This document shows, one piece after another, positions 1-8,292 of a stretch of 11,308 nt of DNA. The first letter of the stretch is position 1. The number at the start of each line of letters is the position of its first letter. The translations under genes and the position numbers were made by a program. This stretch comes from Saprospiraceae bacterium (GTDB taxonomy: Bacteria; Bacteroidota; Bacteroidia; Chitinophagales; Saprospiraceae): contig JADKGI010000027.1 in NCBI GenBank assembly GCA_016722285.1, forward strand, positions 1-11,308, read 5' to 3'. The notes under the pieces are model-generated. The model made no database searches and was not told the origin of the DNA. It saw nothing but the letters and a program-made list of their open reading frames with translations.

Positions 1-727
1 GTTCTTTCCTGACAGCCAAATATGGCATCCAGACAGAACATTTATATCCGAGATCATTTGGTTCAGCCACAATGCCGGCACTAGGTGATCTCCATCACTT
101 GGTACCTGCGCGTGCCACCATCAATACACTTCGACGCAATGCTCCTTTCAAAGATATTCCGGATGAACAGACAAAATATTGGATCCACAAATACAAAGTG
201 ATCGCCACGATCCCAAGATATGACATCCAATCGTATTCAGAATCAAAGACCAATGCCTTTGAGCCTCCTGAATTAAGAAAAGGAGACATTGCCAGAGCAA
301 TGTTTTATTTCTATACTTTTTACAGATCTGAAGCAGATAAAAAGTAAAACCTTTTTCAATTCCATGCTTCCTGATCTTTGTCGTTGGCACAGAGCTGACA
401 AAGTGGATTCTATTGAGTATGCTCGATCCATGGCCATCGCCCGCATCCAGTCCAACATCAATCCTTTTATCTTTGACCCATCCTTAGCGGAGCGATGTTA
501 CTGTGCCAATTATCAAACTATCACTATCAAATCTTATTCTTTTCAATATCTACCCCAATCCTTCCAAAGGTCTCTTCTACATAGACATCCCAGACTACAA
601 AGGACCAGTCACCATGAAGATCTGTGATTCAACAGGAAAGCTTCTCGAGACCCATCATTTGATGCATTCTGGATTGATGAGCTGGATGTTAGAAAGTGGA
701 TTGTATAAAATAATTTTGAGCTTCTGA
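1..727 (+). CDS. Endonuclease I family secreted nuclease with T9SS sorting tail (5' end missing, two frameshifts)
   Basis: This is the C-terminal part of a secreted DNA/RNA endonuclease of the endonuclease I (EndA/NucM-like, beta-beta-alpha metal) family. The frame is open from the left edge, and reads TEHLYPRSFGSATM, then GDLHHLVPARATIN, whose His pair is the family's catalytic region. The family block FEPPELRKGDIARAMFYFY follows, then a downstream helix with LCRWHRADKVDSIEYAR and NPFIFDPSLAERCY. The last ~65 residues contain YPNPSKG and end near ESGLYKIILSF, which is the type A sorting domain recognised by the type IX secretion system of Bacteroidota, so the protein is probably exported or surface-attached. 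The reading frame changes twice: near 337-345 at an AAAAAG run, and between about 495 and 535. Removing one A at the first site restores ADKSKTFFNSM. The regular family match on both sides argues for sequencing indels rather than decay. It is convergent with the minus-strand operon and probably unrelated to it. Confidence 0.9.
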
Positions 728-873
728 ATAATAGTATGGTTTTGATAGATTTGTTAGTTTTGTAACCCAGCATAAATTTTACCAAGTTGAATCTCTTTAA
801 AATTAAACAACATAGATTTAAATAACCTGCTCCTCTAATTCTTTACAGCCTGAAAAGGTCCCGTGAATAATTG
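728..873. other. Convergent intergenic gap
   Basis: This AT-rich spacer lies between the nuclease stop and the M23 gene stop, which face each other. I see no coding signal. I also see no convincing stem-loop followed by a T run on either strand, so any terminator here is weak or absent. Confidence 0.6.
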
Positions 874-1986
874 TTAAGAATACTCAAACTCATATTCGTA
901 CTCAAACTCTCTCACTTCATGCGTATTTGGTGCCATGCGCAATCCAGCATTTATGAGTCTAGGATTCATTTTAGTTCCATTGGGGTGAACTGTTTCGTAA
1001 TGAAGGTGAGGCCCACTAGATCGTCCAGTATTTCCAATTTCACCAATTTTTGACCTTTCGTAACTCTTCCTCCAGAACTTAAATTAATCCCGAAATTATG
1101 ATCAGATAAGTGGAAGTAGGAGTGTTTATAGCCGGCATCATCAATTATATGTATTCGATTACCTGCACCATTTCCATCTGATTTGTATTTAATGGAAGAT
1201 ATTTTACCATCAGTTGCTGAAACAACGGTTTTCCTAAGGTTTTACTGCGTACACTATCAACAATATCAATTCCATAATGAGCGACAAGATTTCCGGTAAC
1301 TGGTTGTTTCCTTTGATTTGAGAATTCTGAAGAAATTACTGGATCATTTACTGGAGAAACAGAAGAATTAACTAAAGGCCCAAAACCTGTTGAAGTTTTT
1401 ATGTTTAGTTGTGTTTTTAATTTGTTCCAGGTATGTGGACCCAATACACCATCGGCTTCGTTTGGTGCAAACCCCTTGCTTGCTTGCCATTTAGATAATG
1501 CTATGGCAAAATCGGATTCAGCAAGGCTAATATTACTTTGACCAGAATAAGGCAGTAAAATTTTATTTATTTGGTCATAATGTAGCCCCCATCCTAATAC
1601 TCTTTTTATAGTATCTGTTATCCATAACAGCTTTTGATATGTCTTTTATTAAGTATTCATCATAACTCTCATGGTCTTCATACTCATATTCTAAATCAAA
1701 ATCTTCATATTGTGATTCTTGTTCAAAAAATCTTCTTCATTTTCTAAAAAATTCATCATTTTCATATTGATTTTCGTATCAGAATCGTTTTCAAATGTGT
1801 CAATATTATTGTAACTTTCAAAATAAAAATCATCATTCATAAAACTTTCATCTTCCCATTCTTCTTCCTCTACTGCTTCATGTAATTCTATTGATTCGCC
1901 CATGTAATTATCTACATTAGTGTCCATCATTTTCCATATTCATATTCATACTCATTTTGTATCTCAGGTGTCCAGATTTTGAACAT
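874..1986 (-). CDS. M23 (LytM-type) peptidoglycan endopeptidase with PG-binding-like domain and acidic/aromatic tails at both ends (frameshifted)
   Basis: Predicted zinc endopeptidase cutting peptide cross-bridges of peptidoglycan, about 371 codons. From the N-terminus, MFKIWTPEIQNEYEYEYGK opens a strongly acidic, aromatic region of about 120 residues that also contains EEEEWEDE and DLEYEYEDHESYDEY. Next comes a peptidoglycan-binding-like domain with LGWGLHYDQINKILLPYSG, then KWQASKGF, then DGVLGPHTW. The M23 catalytic part carries HYGIDIV (HxxxD zinc ligands), later YFHLSDHNFG, and GNTGRSSGPHLHYE with the HxH motif. The chain ends in REFEYEYEFEYS, so the tag occurs at both ends. The ATG at 1984-1986 is six bases after the stop of the upstream M15 gene, and a GGG sits only one base from it. 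At least five frame changes are needed, near 1930, 1720-1740, 1620-1630, 1225-1235 and 1045-1055. The last is in an AAAAA run and restores KGQKIGEIGNTG. It is the last gene of the operon. Family call is firm; the role of the tails is unknown. Confidence 0.92.
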
Positions 1987-1992
1987 ACCCTT

Positions 1993-2603
1993 TTATTTTT
2001 CACATAAAAACTTTCCAACACCTAATGTCCTCATATCAAAATGCATAATATCTCCGCTAGCTTTTGGTCCAAAATCAATGGCACCCCAAGCTAAGCCTGC
2101 CACCTGCCTAAGGCAAACACTAAATCCTGATGCAAATTTAAAAATCCTTTTTAAAGGGTTTCTTTTCCAAAAGTCTGAGATTTAGTCCAATATTTAAGCT
2201 CTTCTGGATTACTTTTTAAATGGTGTACAAATTGATCATTTTTCTCTTTCAAAATAGAATAAGCAGTCATTGTTTCTGTTCCTGCAGAAACTGAAATAGA
2301 ATGTAAATATTCAAAAATATTTTTATCTTGTAGATTTTGACCGGAAGCGATTTTAAGTACGGATAACATTCTATACCTTTCTTTCAGAAAGACAGGATCA
2401 TGTTTGACCCAACCAGCACCGATCCAAGGATTCCCAAATACATCTATATCTACTGCCAAACCAAAGCCATGCATAGCTTGTTTGGCCGGAGAAATTCTCG
2501 CACCACTAAAAGCAGTTTTAGCATTTAATCCTAATTCTTTCGCAATTTGAGAATGTGACATACCACTGTACTTAGGCTGTGCTTCAACACCTCTCAGCTT
2601 CAT
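1993..2603 (-). CDS. M15 family D-Ala-D-Ala carboxypeptidase/endopeptidase-like protein (one frameshift)
   Basis: Predicted zinc peptidase acting on peptidoglycan stem peptides, about 204 codons. Zinc-site motifs of the M15 family are visible: SPAKQAMHGFGLAVDID near residues 39-54 supplies His45 and Asp52, and GDIMHFDM near residue 187 supplies the HxD element. LAWGAIDFGPKASGD sits just before the second motif, as expected for this fold. The start ATG at 2601-2603 is preceded by AAAGGA at a six-base spacing. The first 150 residues are in one frame. A one-base shift near 2155-2165 moves the reading frame to PLKRIFKFASGFSV and on to the C-terminus GVGKFLCEK. It follows the large hydrolase gene by 18 bases and precedes the M23 gene by 6, so the three wall-cleaving enzymes are co-transcribed. 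Unlike its two neighbours it has no acidic/aromatic tail and no binding domain, so it looks like a bare catalytic unit. Confidence 0.87.
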
Positions 2604-2609
2604 GTAATT

Positions 2610-2615
2610 TCCTTT
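2610..2615 (-). promoter_or_regulatory. Shine-Dalgarno-like site for the M15 gene
   Basis: On the minus strand AAAGGA lies six bases before the ATG at 2603 and just after the stop of the preceding gene. It supports ATG 2603 as the real start and the two reading frames as separate genes. Confidence 0.5.
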
Positions 2616-2621
2616 GTAAAA

Positions 2622-4823
2622 CTACATGAATGCCTTTCCTTTTATTTTCAAGTTCAGGAATGTACCAGGCACAATATTTTTATACCAATTTTTATTATTA
2701 AACTCATTATTTGTCAAACCAGGTAGAAAAGGAAATATATCCTTTCTGTTTAATTGTCCTTGTCCATATGATAGTCTTTTCGCTTCATCTTCAAAATAAT
2801 CATAATCATTTTCAATAGTTTGATTTTCAAGGGCATGGCTACTGTTTGTAAAATTATTTTCTGCAATCAGATTTAATGTCTCAATGTTTGAATTAAATTG
2901 ATAAAATTCATCATTGGCAACAAACTCATTTTCAGGCAATTTCATTCCTTTCGTAGTCTCCTTTACTAATCTTTGCCAACGATTTTCATTTACTGTATTT
3001 AAAATGGCTGTATATAATGAAATAAAATTTGGAATGGAAGTATTAGATTTTACTTTATTCAATGTCTCATTGACACATTTGGTCGCCCTAACGGGATTAT
3101 TATTATAACTGGCTTGAAAAAGAGCTCTGATATATTTATCCTTTTTTGTAGTAGTCTTCTATAAATCTATTATAAAAGGAGTCATTTTTCAATCTACTTT
3201 TTAAACCTATGATATGTCTTTGTAAGTACTGTTTTGCAAGTGAAACTTGAGATATAATTATTTCTTCATTGGTTGATGCATTAAAAAAAGATGTTGCCCA
3301 AATTCCCCAACGCAATTTATCAATTTCGTTAAAACCTACAACTTTTATGCCATCAAACTTATCAAAATATCGATTCGAAGTATCCAATTCAATACCATAC
3401 TTCTTCCATGGTAAAGGATTTAGTTTTATCCACTCTTGAATTTTACCAACATGTAAGGCAAATTGCATAAATCCAATACTCACTACTGCCCTATCATAAG
3501 AATTGAATGCTGTGATATGTCGGGAAGCTTCTACATTAGCAATTCTTTGTAATAGATCAATTTCATCATTACTTATTGATATTTTCCTTGGTTGGATAAT
3601 TGAATCAGATAATCATCTACTCTTGGGAAACCAGAACCGGATTTTCTTAACTTTAAAATTTCCATAAGTACGTTTATCGAATCCTGCAGGTACTTGTTGA
3701 CTTTGATTTGATGTATCTATTCTATTAATTGGAATTTTCAAAAGCGGAAACTCAATTTTCCACGTATCGGTCCAATTACTCCATCTATGTTTCTTTCTGA
3801 AAAACCAACACTTTTTGCCAATTTAAAACTGCTCTTGCAATATTTTCTTCATTTAAACTTACATTAGTAAATCCTGTAAAGGGTAAAAGAAAGTTATTTA
3901 TAGTTTCTATATATTTACCCCAGCCTAGATCATTGCTGTAAAATTCTATTTAACCTAATTGCTTCAGACCAATTTCTTTCAGGGCTTGAAACAGGGGTAG
4001 ATTGTGGTGTTCTCAAAAAGGAAGAATTTTCTTTGCAATTTTTATAGTACAACTTAATTTCTGGGAGCCAGGAATCTGAAACTTTTCCATAATTCCAGAT
4101 TGTGAATTGATCTCTAAAAACATCAAGATGAATAAAATTTACTCCTAAACCAATTCCATAATTACCACAACCAAGAATATCAATCACTTTTTTAGCTAAT
4201 TCTTTGCCATTAAGTCCATCAACCTTAAAATCTACCGCACTGCCTGAAATATGCCTACTTTTGGTGTCCAAACTGGTTTCTTGCCTACATTTTCGCCCTT
4301 AGCGCTTGCTTCTTCCCATTTTCTAATATAACCATCGTACAAATCTTTATTGTATAAGTAAGATCTATAACCAGAAGTAATTATTAATGATTTATTTATG
4401 CTGTCTCTTATTTTTTGAAGTGCTTCAACTAATTTTATATCAATACGCGCTTCACTTTGGGAATGTTTTGCAAATTCTTTTACCTGAAAATTTTTGATAA
4501 ATATTTATTTTGGTTAATACCACTTGTATCTAAAAGCGGATTACCAGTTTTATCGCTATCCCAATGTTCTTCGTTTACCCCAGTTTTGTTTTTAATTACA
4601 AGCAGATATTCTTTACTTGGAAAATATATTTATCTCCTGCTTGGTACTCATTTTCAAAGAATGGAGCATCACCAATGCTTTCAAATTCGGGTTCATCTTC
4701 GAGCTCATATTCTGAAAACTCGTCTACTTTTTGAAATGGATTAGAATATTCAGGTTGTCTATCAAAATTTATTGGGACATACCCATCTACTACCTCAGCA
4801 TCCTCAACAAATGGAGATCTCAT
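2622..4823 (-). CDS. Multidomain peptidoglycan hydrolase: acidic tail, M15 peptidase, PG-binding-like and lysozyme-like domains (frameshifted)
   Basis: About 734 codons reconstructed from at least six frame segments. Residues 1-65 are acidic and aromatic (DEFSEYELEDEPEFES near 35-50). An M15-type zinc peptidase follows at about 130-270: LIITSGYRSY, then SRHISGSAVDFKVDG (SxHxxGxAxD), then FIHLDVF with the HxD ligands and a nearby W. At about 300-350 is a peptidoglycan-binding-like domain: LGWGKYIETINNFLLPFTG, NWQKSVGFSERNIDGVIGP, then DTWK. It matches the domain in the M23 protein. At about 410-560 a lysozyme-like or transglycosylase-like segment reads LLQRIANVEASRH, then FNSYDRAVVSIGFMQFAL. 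The Glu in NVEASRH could be catalytic, but this domain call is tentative. The rest is helical, with another acidic stretch (ENDYDYFEDEAKRL). Reading-frame breaks lie near 4620, 4490-4500, 4255-4270, 3925-3935, 3770-3850, 3600-3660, 3475-3490 and 3135-3145. It could be two or three real genes, but no RBS-plus-ATG was seen at the breaks. Confidence 0.82.
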
Positions 4824-4854
4824 AATATTAATACTTTATAGTGAGAGAAGGAAA

Positions 4855-5329
4855 TTAATTCATAGCTGGCTTGGCATACTTCCATTCATTTGTGGCATGG
4901 ACCCCATTTTGTTGTACAATTACTGAACCCTTTATATTTGCTGCCTGGTTTTTTATAATGTGCCCAGTTGCCTTTTCCCAGTTGTTGATAATTGTTAAAA
5001 AATGATTCATGTATTCTTCCTGAGTTGGAGAAATACTTTTTAACATCCCATCCACCCAACTTGTGTTTTCAAGAAATGAACCAGTTTCAACAGCATTGAG
5101 TGTAATTGAAGCTGAACCAGCCATCTCAAATAAAAACTGGCACTTACCATGTGCAGGTATTCCCACCTTTGCCCCAATTTTTATTAATCTTTCACCAATG
5201 GTACTTGATTGGCAATTAAGAAATTCTACAACTGGGCTATTATATGAAATGATAAAAGTAAACCAGGAAGTAATCAACACCGCATTAAATTCTTCATTCG
5301 ATAAATTCTGATTAGAATAAATTAGTCAT
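4855..5329 (-). CDS. Unknown protein, about 158 residues (one early frameshift)
   Basis: I do not recognise a family. The chain begins MTNLF, then after a frame change near 5313-5318 continues NQNLSNEEFNAVLITSWF. It contains a compact middle part (IGAKVGIPAHGKCQFLFEM, then GSASITLNAVETGSFLEN) that looks like a beta-rich globular fold. A helical segment follows (SPTQEEYMNHFLTIINNWEK), and the end is polar, finishing NEWKYAKPAMN. There is no clear signal peptide; the stretch TSWFTFIISY is hydrophobic but too short and too close to polar residues to be a confident membrane span. The start ATG overlaps the stop of the upstream gene by eight bases (GATGACTAA), which indicates translational coupling. 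The stop is 31 bases before the large hydrolase gene. A partner or structural role within the operon is possible, but nothing in the sequence decides it. Confidence 0.75.
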
Positions 5330-5937
5330 CCAACACCTCATCGTGCAAGCAATAATTCTTTTTAATTGAACTGATAAATTTGTAATAATATTTAGGTCTG
5401 TGCTATCAGGGCCAAGTATTATTCGCATTCATATAGCCACAAATTTCACTTAAATATTTTTCAAATACAATAATAAATTGCTGATTAGTTGAATTGGCTT
5501 TAAAATATGGGACAGCTGCTCCACCTGAAATATTCTCACCAAATGCCAGATCCATTCCGAACATTCGCCAATATGCATTTCTTCTTTAGAGTCACTTTTA
5601 TTGTTACCATGCTCAACCTTACTCAAAAATAAATTAAAACTATTACGTATCCATCCAACAGCTTCTGGATCACCTGAAATACCAAATTCTTCATCTATTA
5701 AATATTTATCTATCATTTTTTCAAAAATCTGCAGAATCCGTGTATTTTCTAATAAATATGCATAGATTAAATGATAATTGCTACTTGTTTCAAAACTAAT
5801 ATACCTGCTATTTAGTATAGTTTCTGAAAATTCTCGATACCCGCCTTCGTCATAATTCCTTTGAAGATCAACGTCATACCAATGCCTGAGTTTTGCAGTT
5901 TCAATCATTTCATAATCTGAAAAGAACAAAATCTCAT
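5322..5937 (-). CDS. Unknown protein, about 205 residues, with WRMFGMDLAFG motif (frameshifted)
   Basis: No firm family assignment. The ATG at 5935-5937 overlaps the TGA of the upstream 64-residue gene as ATGA. A one-base change near 5930 then joins it to ILFFSDYEMIETAKLRHW. The N-terminal ~115 residues are helical and acidic, including LIYAYLLENTRILQIFEKM and DEEFGISGDPEAVGW. After a frame change near 5590-5600 the better continuation is RNAYWRMFGMDLAFGENI, then SGGAAVPYFKANSTNQQF, VFEKYLSEIC and, past a break near 5415-5420, NNTWPDSTDLN and the terminus CLHDEVLDD. The W-R-x-x-G-M-D block is the most conserved-looking part. In this frame it is far more protein-like than the unshifted reading, which ends 43 codons later in hydrophobic junk. 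The protein is probably soluble and cytoplasmic in make-up, with no export signal. Function unknown. Confidence 0.72.
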
Positions 5938-6128
5938 TTTGTCATTTCGTAAATACGAACTCGGGGGTCCCACTGGGTCCCAAATGAAGGAAGAAAAGAC
6001 GCAATGTAATCGCTATGGACTCTATTCGGTGAGGCTGTAGGGCCAACCGGAGCTCCAGAACTACCAGTAAATGCAGGCCATACTGGGGTAACATATGATG
6101 CGTAAATTAAATTATCTATTATGTCCAT
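5934..6128 (-). CDS. Small unknown protein, 64 residues
   Basis: An intact single-frame gene starting MDIIDNLIYASYVTPVWPAF. The centre is rich in Gly, Pro, Ala and Ser (GSSGAPVGPTASPNRVH) and resembles a flexible linker. The end, PSFGTQWDPRVRIYEMTK, looks folded. The stop TGA shares bases with the start of the next gene (ATGA), and it lies 22 bases after the preceding gene. This packing is the main evidence that it is real, since the product itself is not recognised. It could be a small structural or adaptor component; that is a guess. Confidence 0.65.
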   Translation of the reverse strand: MDIIDNLIYASYVTPVWPAFTGSSGAPVGPTASPNRVHSDYIASFLPSFGTQWDPRVRIYEMTK

Positions 6129-6150
6129 AATATTTTTATTTAAATTTGTT

Positions 6151-6542
6151 TTAAGTTCTACGTTTATTTAATACCCTAGGAGAATTGTCTTCTTTTGGTC
6201 TTATATTGACAGTACCTTGATTAATCATTAACTTTGCCACTCTGTTTAATCTTTCTAATTCGAAGTATCGGTTGAATCATTTAGCATTGAATGCAATTCA
6301 TTCTCCTGAATTGAAATTTGAGTTTCTAATTGGTTTTATTGGAAATTGTATCATTCAATTGTCTCGGAGGAATAGCATTTCTATTAATTTGACTTATTAA
6401 ATTTTTCAAGAAGCGTTTTGTTCAAAGCACATGCATCAAAATTATTATACCAAACATCCTTTGAAACTGAGTCCAACTTATTTATTAAGTCCAATGTCTC
6501 AGGTTTCAAATTACTTCTTTCTCGAGGATATTTATACGTCAT
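6151..6542 (-). CDS. Unknown helical protein, about 130 residues (three frameshifts)
   Basis: Reconstructed from four segments, each too short to stand out alone. The ATG at 6540-6542 opens MTYKYPRERSNLKPETL, continuing to NNFDACALNKTLLEKF. Frame changes near 6395-6400, 6335-6345 and 6255-6262 then give LISQINRNAIPPRQLND, QLETQISIQENELHSML and FELERLNRVAKLMINQG. The end reads RPKEDNSPRVLNKRRT. The breaks fall at T/A runs or simple repeats, and each segment resumes where the last stops. The protein is charged and mostly helical, with heptad-like Leu/Ile spacing in the middle, so a coiled-coil or adaptor is plausible. It sits 23 bases after the metalloprotease and 22 before the next gene. Family unknown. 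Confidence 0.65.
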
Positions 6543-6565
6543 CTTTTATAAATTTTAAAAATTAA

Positions 6566-7619
6566 CTAATTCATTTCTACCGTGTACCCCAATCTAGTCA
6601 TCCAATCCTCTTGCTGTTTATACAAGTCTGGAAGATGGCCAAGTTTGGATCCTATTTTATATCCATTAAGCGCCAGGATTCTTAAACACTCCTTAGAAAG
6701 CCAGGCGTGTGAAGTATATAATGCTGCACCTGCCAGTTTCTCTAATTTTTCAAGTTCTCTAGGACTTACATGTTCTGGATTCACTAGCTGATGGATGGCT
6801 TTATTCCCAAAACATATAAAAGATCTTTTCAATAAAAGTTTTGCTACGTCTTTTATTGCCAATTCACATTGTTTAATGATTGCCGCATCACCGGATACCA
6901 TTTTTTGGATATCATAATTTTGCTTAAATGCATCTTCCAGTTTATTCCAAGGCCCACTACCATAACTATGTTGGCACATCTCGATGTTGAGCAAAACTCT
7001 TATGTATGAAATAGGATGTGGATCATGTCTGTGGTAAGTAAATACTTCTTCGGGACTACCACTCACTACATCATGTAAGGCAGCTACTGCTGCATATCCT
7101 GTATGTATAAAAGCAAAGACATCTGCAACAATTTCGCTGGACCAATTTGAAAAAGCTTTTCTTACTTCTTCAGGATGACTTGTCAACTCCTTTTCAAAGG
7201 CACCTTTTGTTTCTTCTGTCCATTTTAATATATGAGCTACTTGATGACCGGTCTCGTGGATGATCGCAGTAGGTCTGAATAAATTATGTTGTGTGATTTT
7301 TATAGCTGCTACTGGGCTAACTTTGCCATCCCAAAGTCTTAATCCTGCTTTAAGGATGGAAGCCCCAATTCCTTTATCTACATAAGTGAAAACAGGTGGA
7401 ACTTCTTTGCCCAAAGGCTTAAGAATAGAACTCATACTTTTTTTACACAATATATCACATGCTCTAAGCATGGCTGAAAGGCCTGGAGTAGTTCTGGTGT
7501 TTATGGCAAGAGTATAATAATGTATCGTCTGTTCAGTTTTAATATAACTTTTTCTAAGTTGAAGCAAAAGTTGGTGCCCTTTTTTATTTTTCTATTCCAC
7601 GACTGATTAAGTCATTCAA
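6566..7619 (-). CDS. HETGH zinc metalloprotease-like protein (N-terminal frameshift)
   Basis: A predicted gluzincin-type zinc protease of about 350 residues. The main frame (333 codons from a TTG at 7567) holds RPTAIIHETGHQVAHIL, with the HExxH motif at residues 104-108. WSSEIVADVFAFIHTGYAA at about 142-160 fits the ExxxD third-ligand helix of gluzincins. A later DPHPISYIR (about 182-190) resembles the substrate-side element found after the third ligand in several such families. No signal peptide or membrane span is visible, so it is probably soluble. The upstream bases read NDLISRGIEK in another frame from a TTG at 7619, joined across an AAAAATAAAAAAGGG tract near 7580-7590. This probably is the true N-terminus, continuing KKGHQLLLQLRKSYIK. 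The exact start is uncertain. The substrate is unknown; processing of co-encoded proteins or attack on a target are both possible. The fold family could not be named precisely. Confidence 0.8.
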
Positions 7620-7627
7620 ATTCCTAC

Positions 7628-7810
7628 CTAATCCTCAACTTCTCTCAATTTATCTTTGAAAGAATTTTGAAGAAGTCTGGCAACATTAAAATCCAGTCCA
7701 TGCCATGCTTGAGTAGCAGCCATATTTTCTAAATCTGACAGTCTCTTTGATGCCAATGTCCAATGCATGACTTGTCGTTGTAATGAATCTATTACGGCAG
7801 TTTGTGACAT
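7628..7810 (-). CDS. Small unknown protein, 60 residues
   Basis: An intact ATG-started frame, MSQTAVIDSLQRQVMHWTL, continuing LSDLENMAATQAWHGLDF and ending FKDKLREVED. It is helical, amphipathic and without cysteines or membrane segments. It starts five bases after the stop of the preceding gene, and its stop is eight bases before the likely TTG start of the metalloprotease. These spacings support a real gene. A chaperone-like or adaptor partner of the protease is conceivable from position only. Confidence 0.65.
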   Translation of the reverse strand: MSQTAVIDSLQRQVMHWTLASKRLSDLENMAATQAWHGLDFNVARLLQNSFKDKLREVED

Positions 7811-7815
7811 GTCTA

Positions 7816-8292
7816 TTAATTAAATTGTTTGCCAGCTTTAATAACCAACTCCGGTGTACCAAAAGTAGGCAACTCAAATCTTTTAATGATGGCAGACTAC
7901 CATTTCCCTTAACTGCTGATATCAAAGATTTAATAATAACAAGGCCATGAACATCTTTCCATTCTACACATATAGTAACTCCATCTGCCGGTTGTGCCTG
8001 AGCATCCACATATTCTTTACCTCTTGATTTGAAGAAGGAAAGCACTGCCTGAAAAGCTTTACTTTGCCATTAATTCAGTAAGTTTCTGCATAACATTCTT
8101 TACAAGACTGCCCCCTAAAACATCTCCTAATAATTTTTTTGCATTAAAATTTTCCTCTATTTCACTTTCATATTCTAAATACAATTCAGGCATGGCTTCA
8201 TGAATAATTTTCACTTTACTGGAAATATTATTATTTATGATTTCTCTAAACACTTCATTTATAGAGTTTTTTATGGTGGTCCTCCCTAACAA
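7816..8292 (-). CDS. Unknown protein, about 155 residues, reconstructed from two frames
   Basis: The first part, from a tentative TTG at 8292, includes INEVFREIINNNISSKVKI, then LYLEYESEIEENFNAKKLL and VMQKLTELMAK, and then meets a stop at 8059-8061. Dropping one base at AAGTAAAGC near 8060 joins it to AFQAVLSFFKSRGKEYVDAQ, then DGVTICVEWKDVHGLVII. A second change near 7880-7890 gives ELPTFGTPELVIKAGKQFN. The DGVTI to PELVIKAG part reads like a small conserved beta-rich domain. Two adjacent genes split at 8059 remain possible. A GGAGG at 8281-8285 lies a few bases before ATAAAAAAC, so the true start may be a damaged ATG there rather than the TTG. The TTG would overlap the preceding stop by seven bases. 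No family recognised. Confidence 0.65.

Noticed and set aside
289..627. A separate small plus-strand gene within the nuclease region
   Set aside because: Its central part (LCRWHRADKVDSIEY, NPFIFDPSLAERCY) is the middle of the endonuclease I protein in a shifted frame, not an independent gene.
1690..1930. Acidic region of the M23 gene as non-coding low-complexity DNA
   Set aside because: It joins in register, through short frame changes, to the tag upstream and the binding domain downstream, and its composition matches the C-terminal tag.
4457..5311. Plus-strand open frames opposite the hydrolase and unknown genes
   Set aside because: They are antisense to frames with recognised motifs or tight operon spacing, and show no motifs or ribosome sites of their own.
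7686..7810. C-terminal tail of the 119-codon frame (NRHVTNCRNRF and beyond)
   Set aside because: It overlaps the intact MSQTAV gene out of frame. The better reading shifts near 7885 to ELPTFGTPELVIKAG and stops at 7816.
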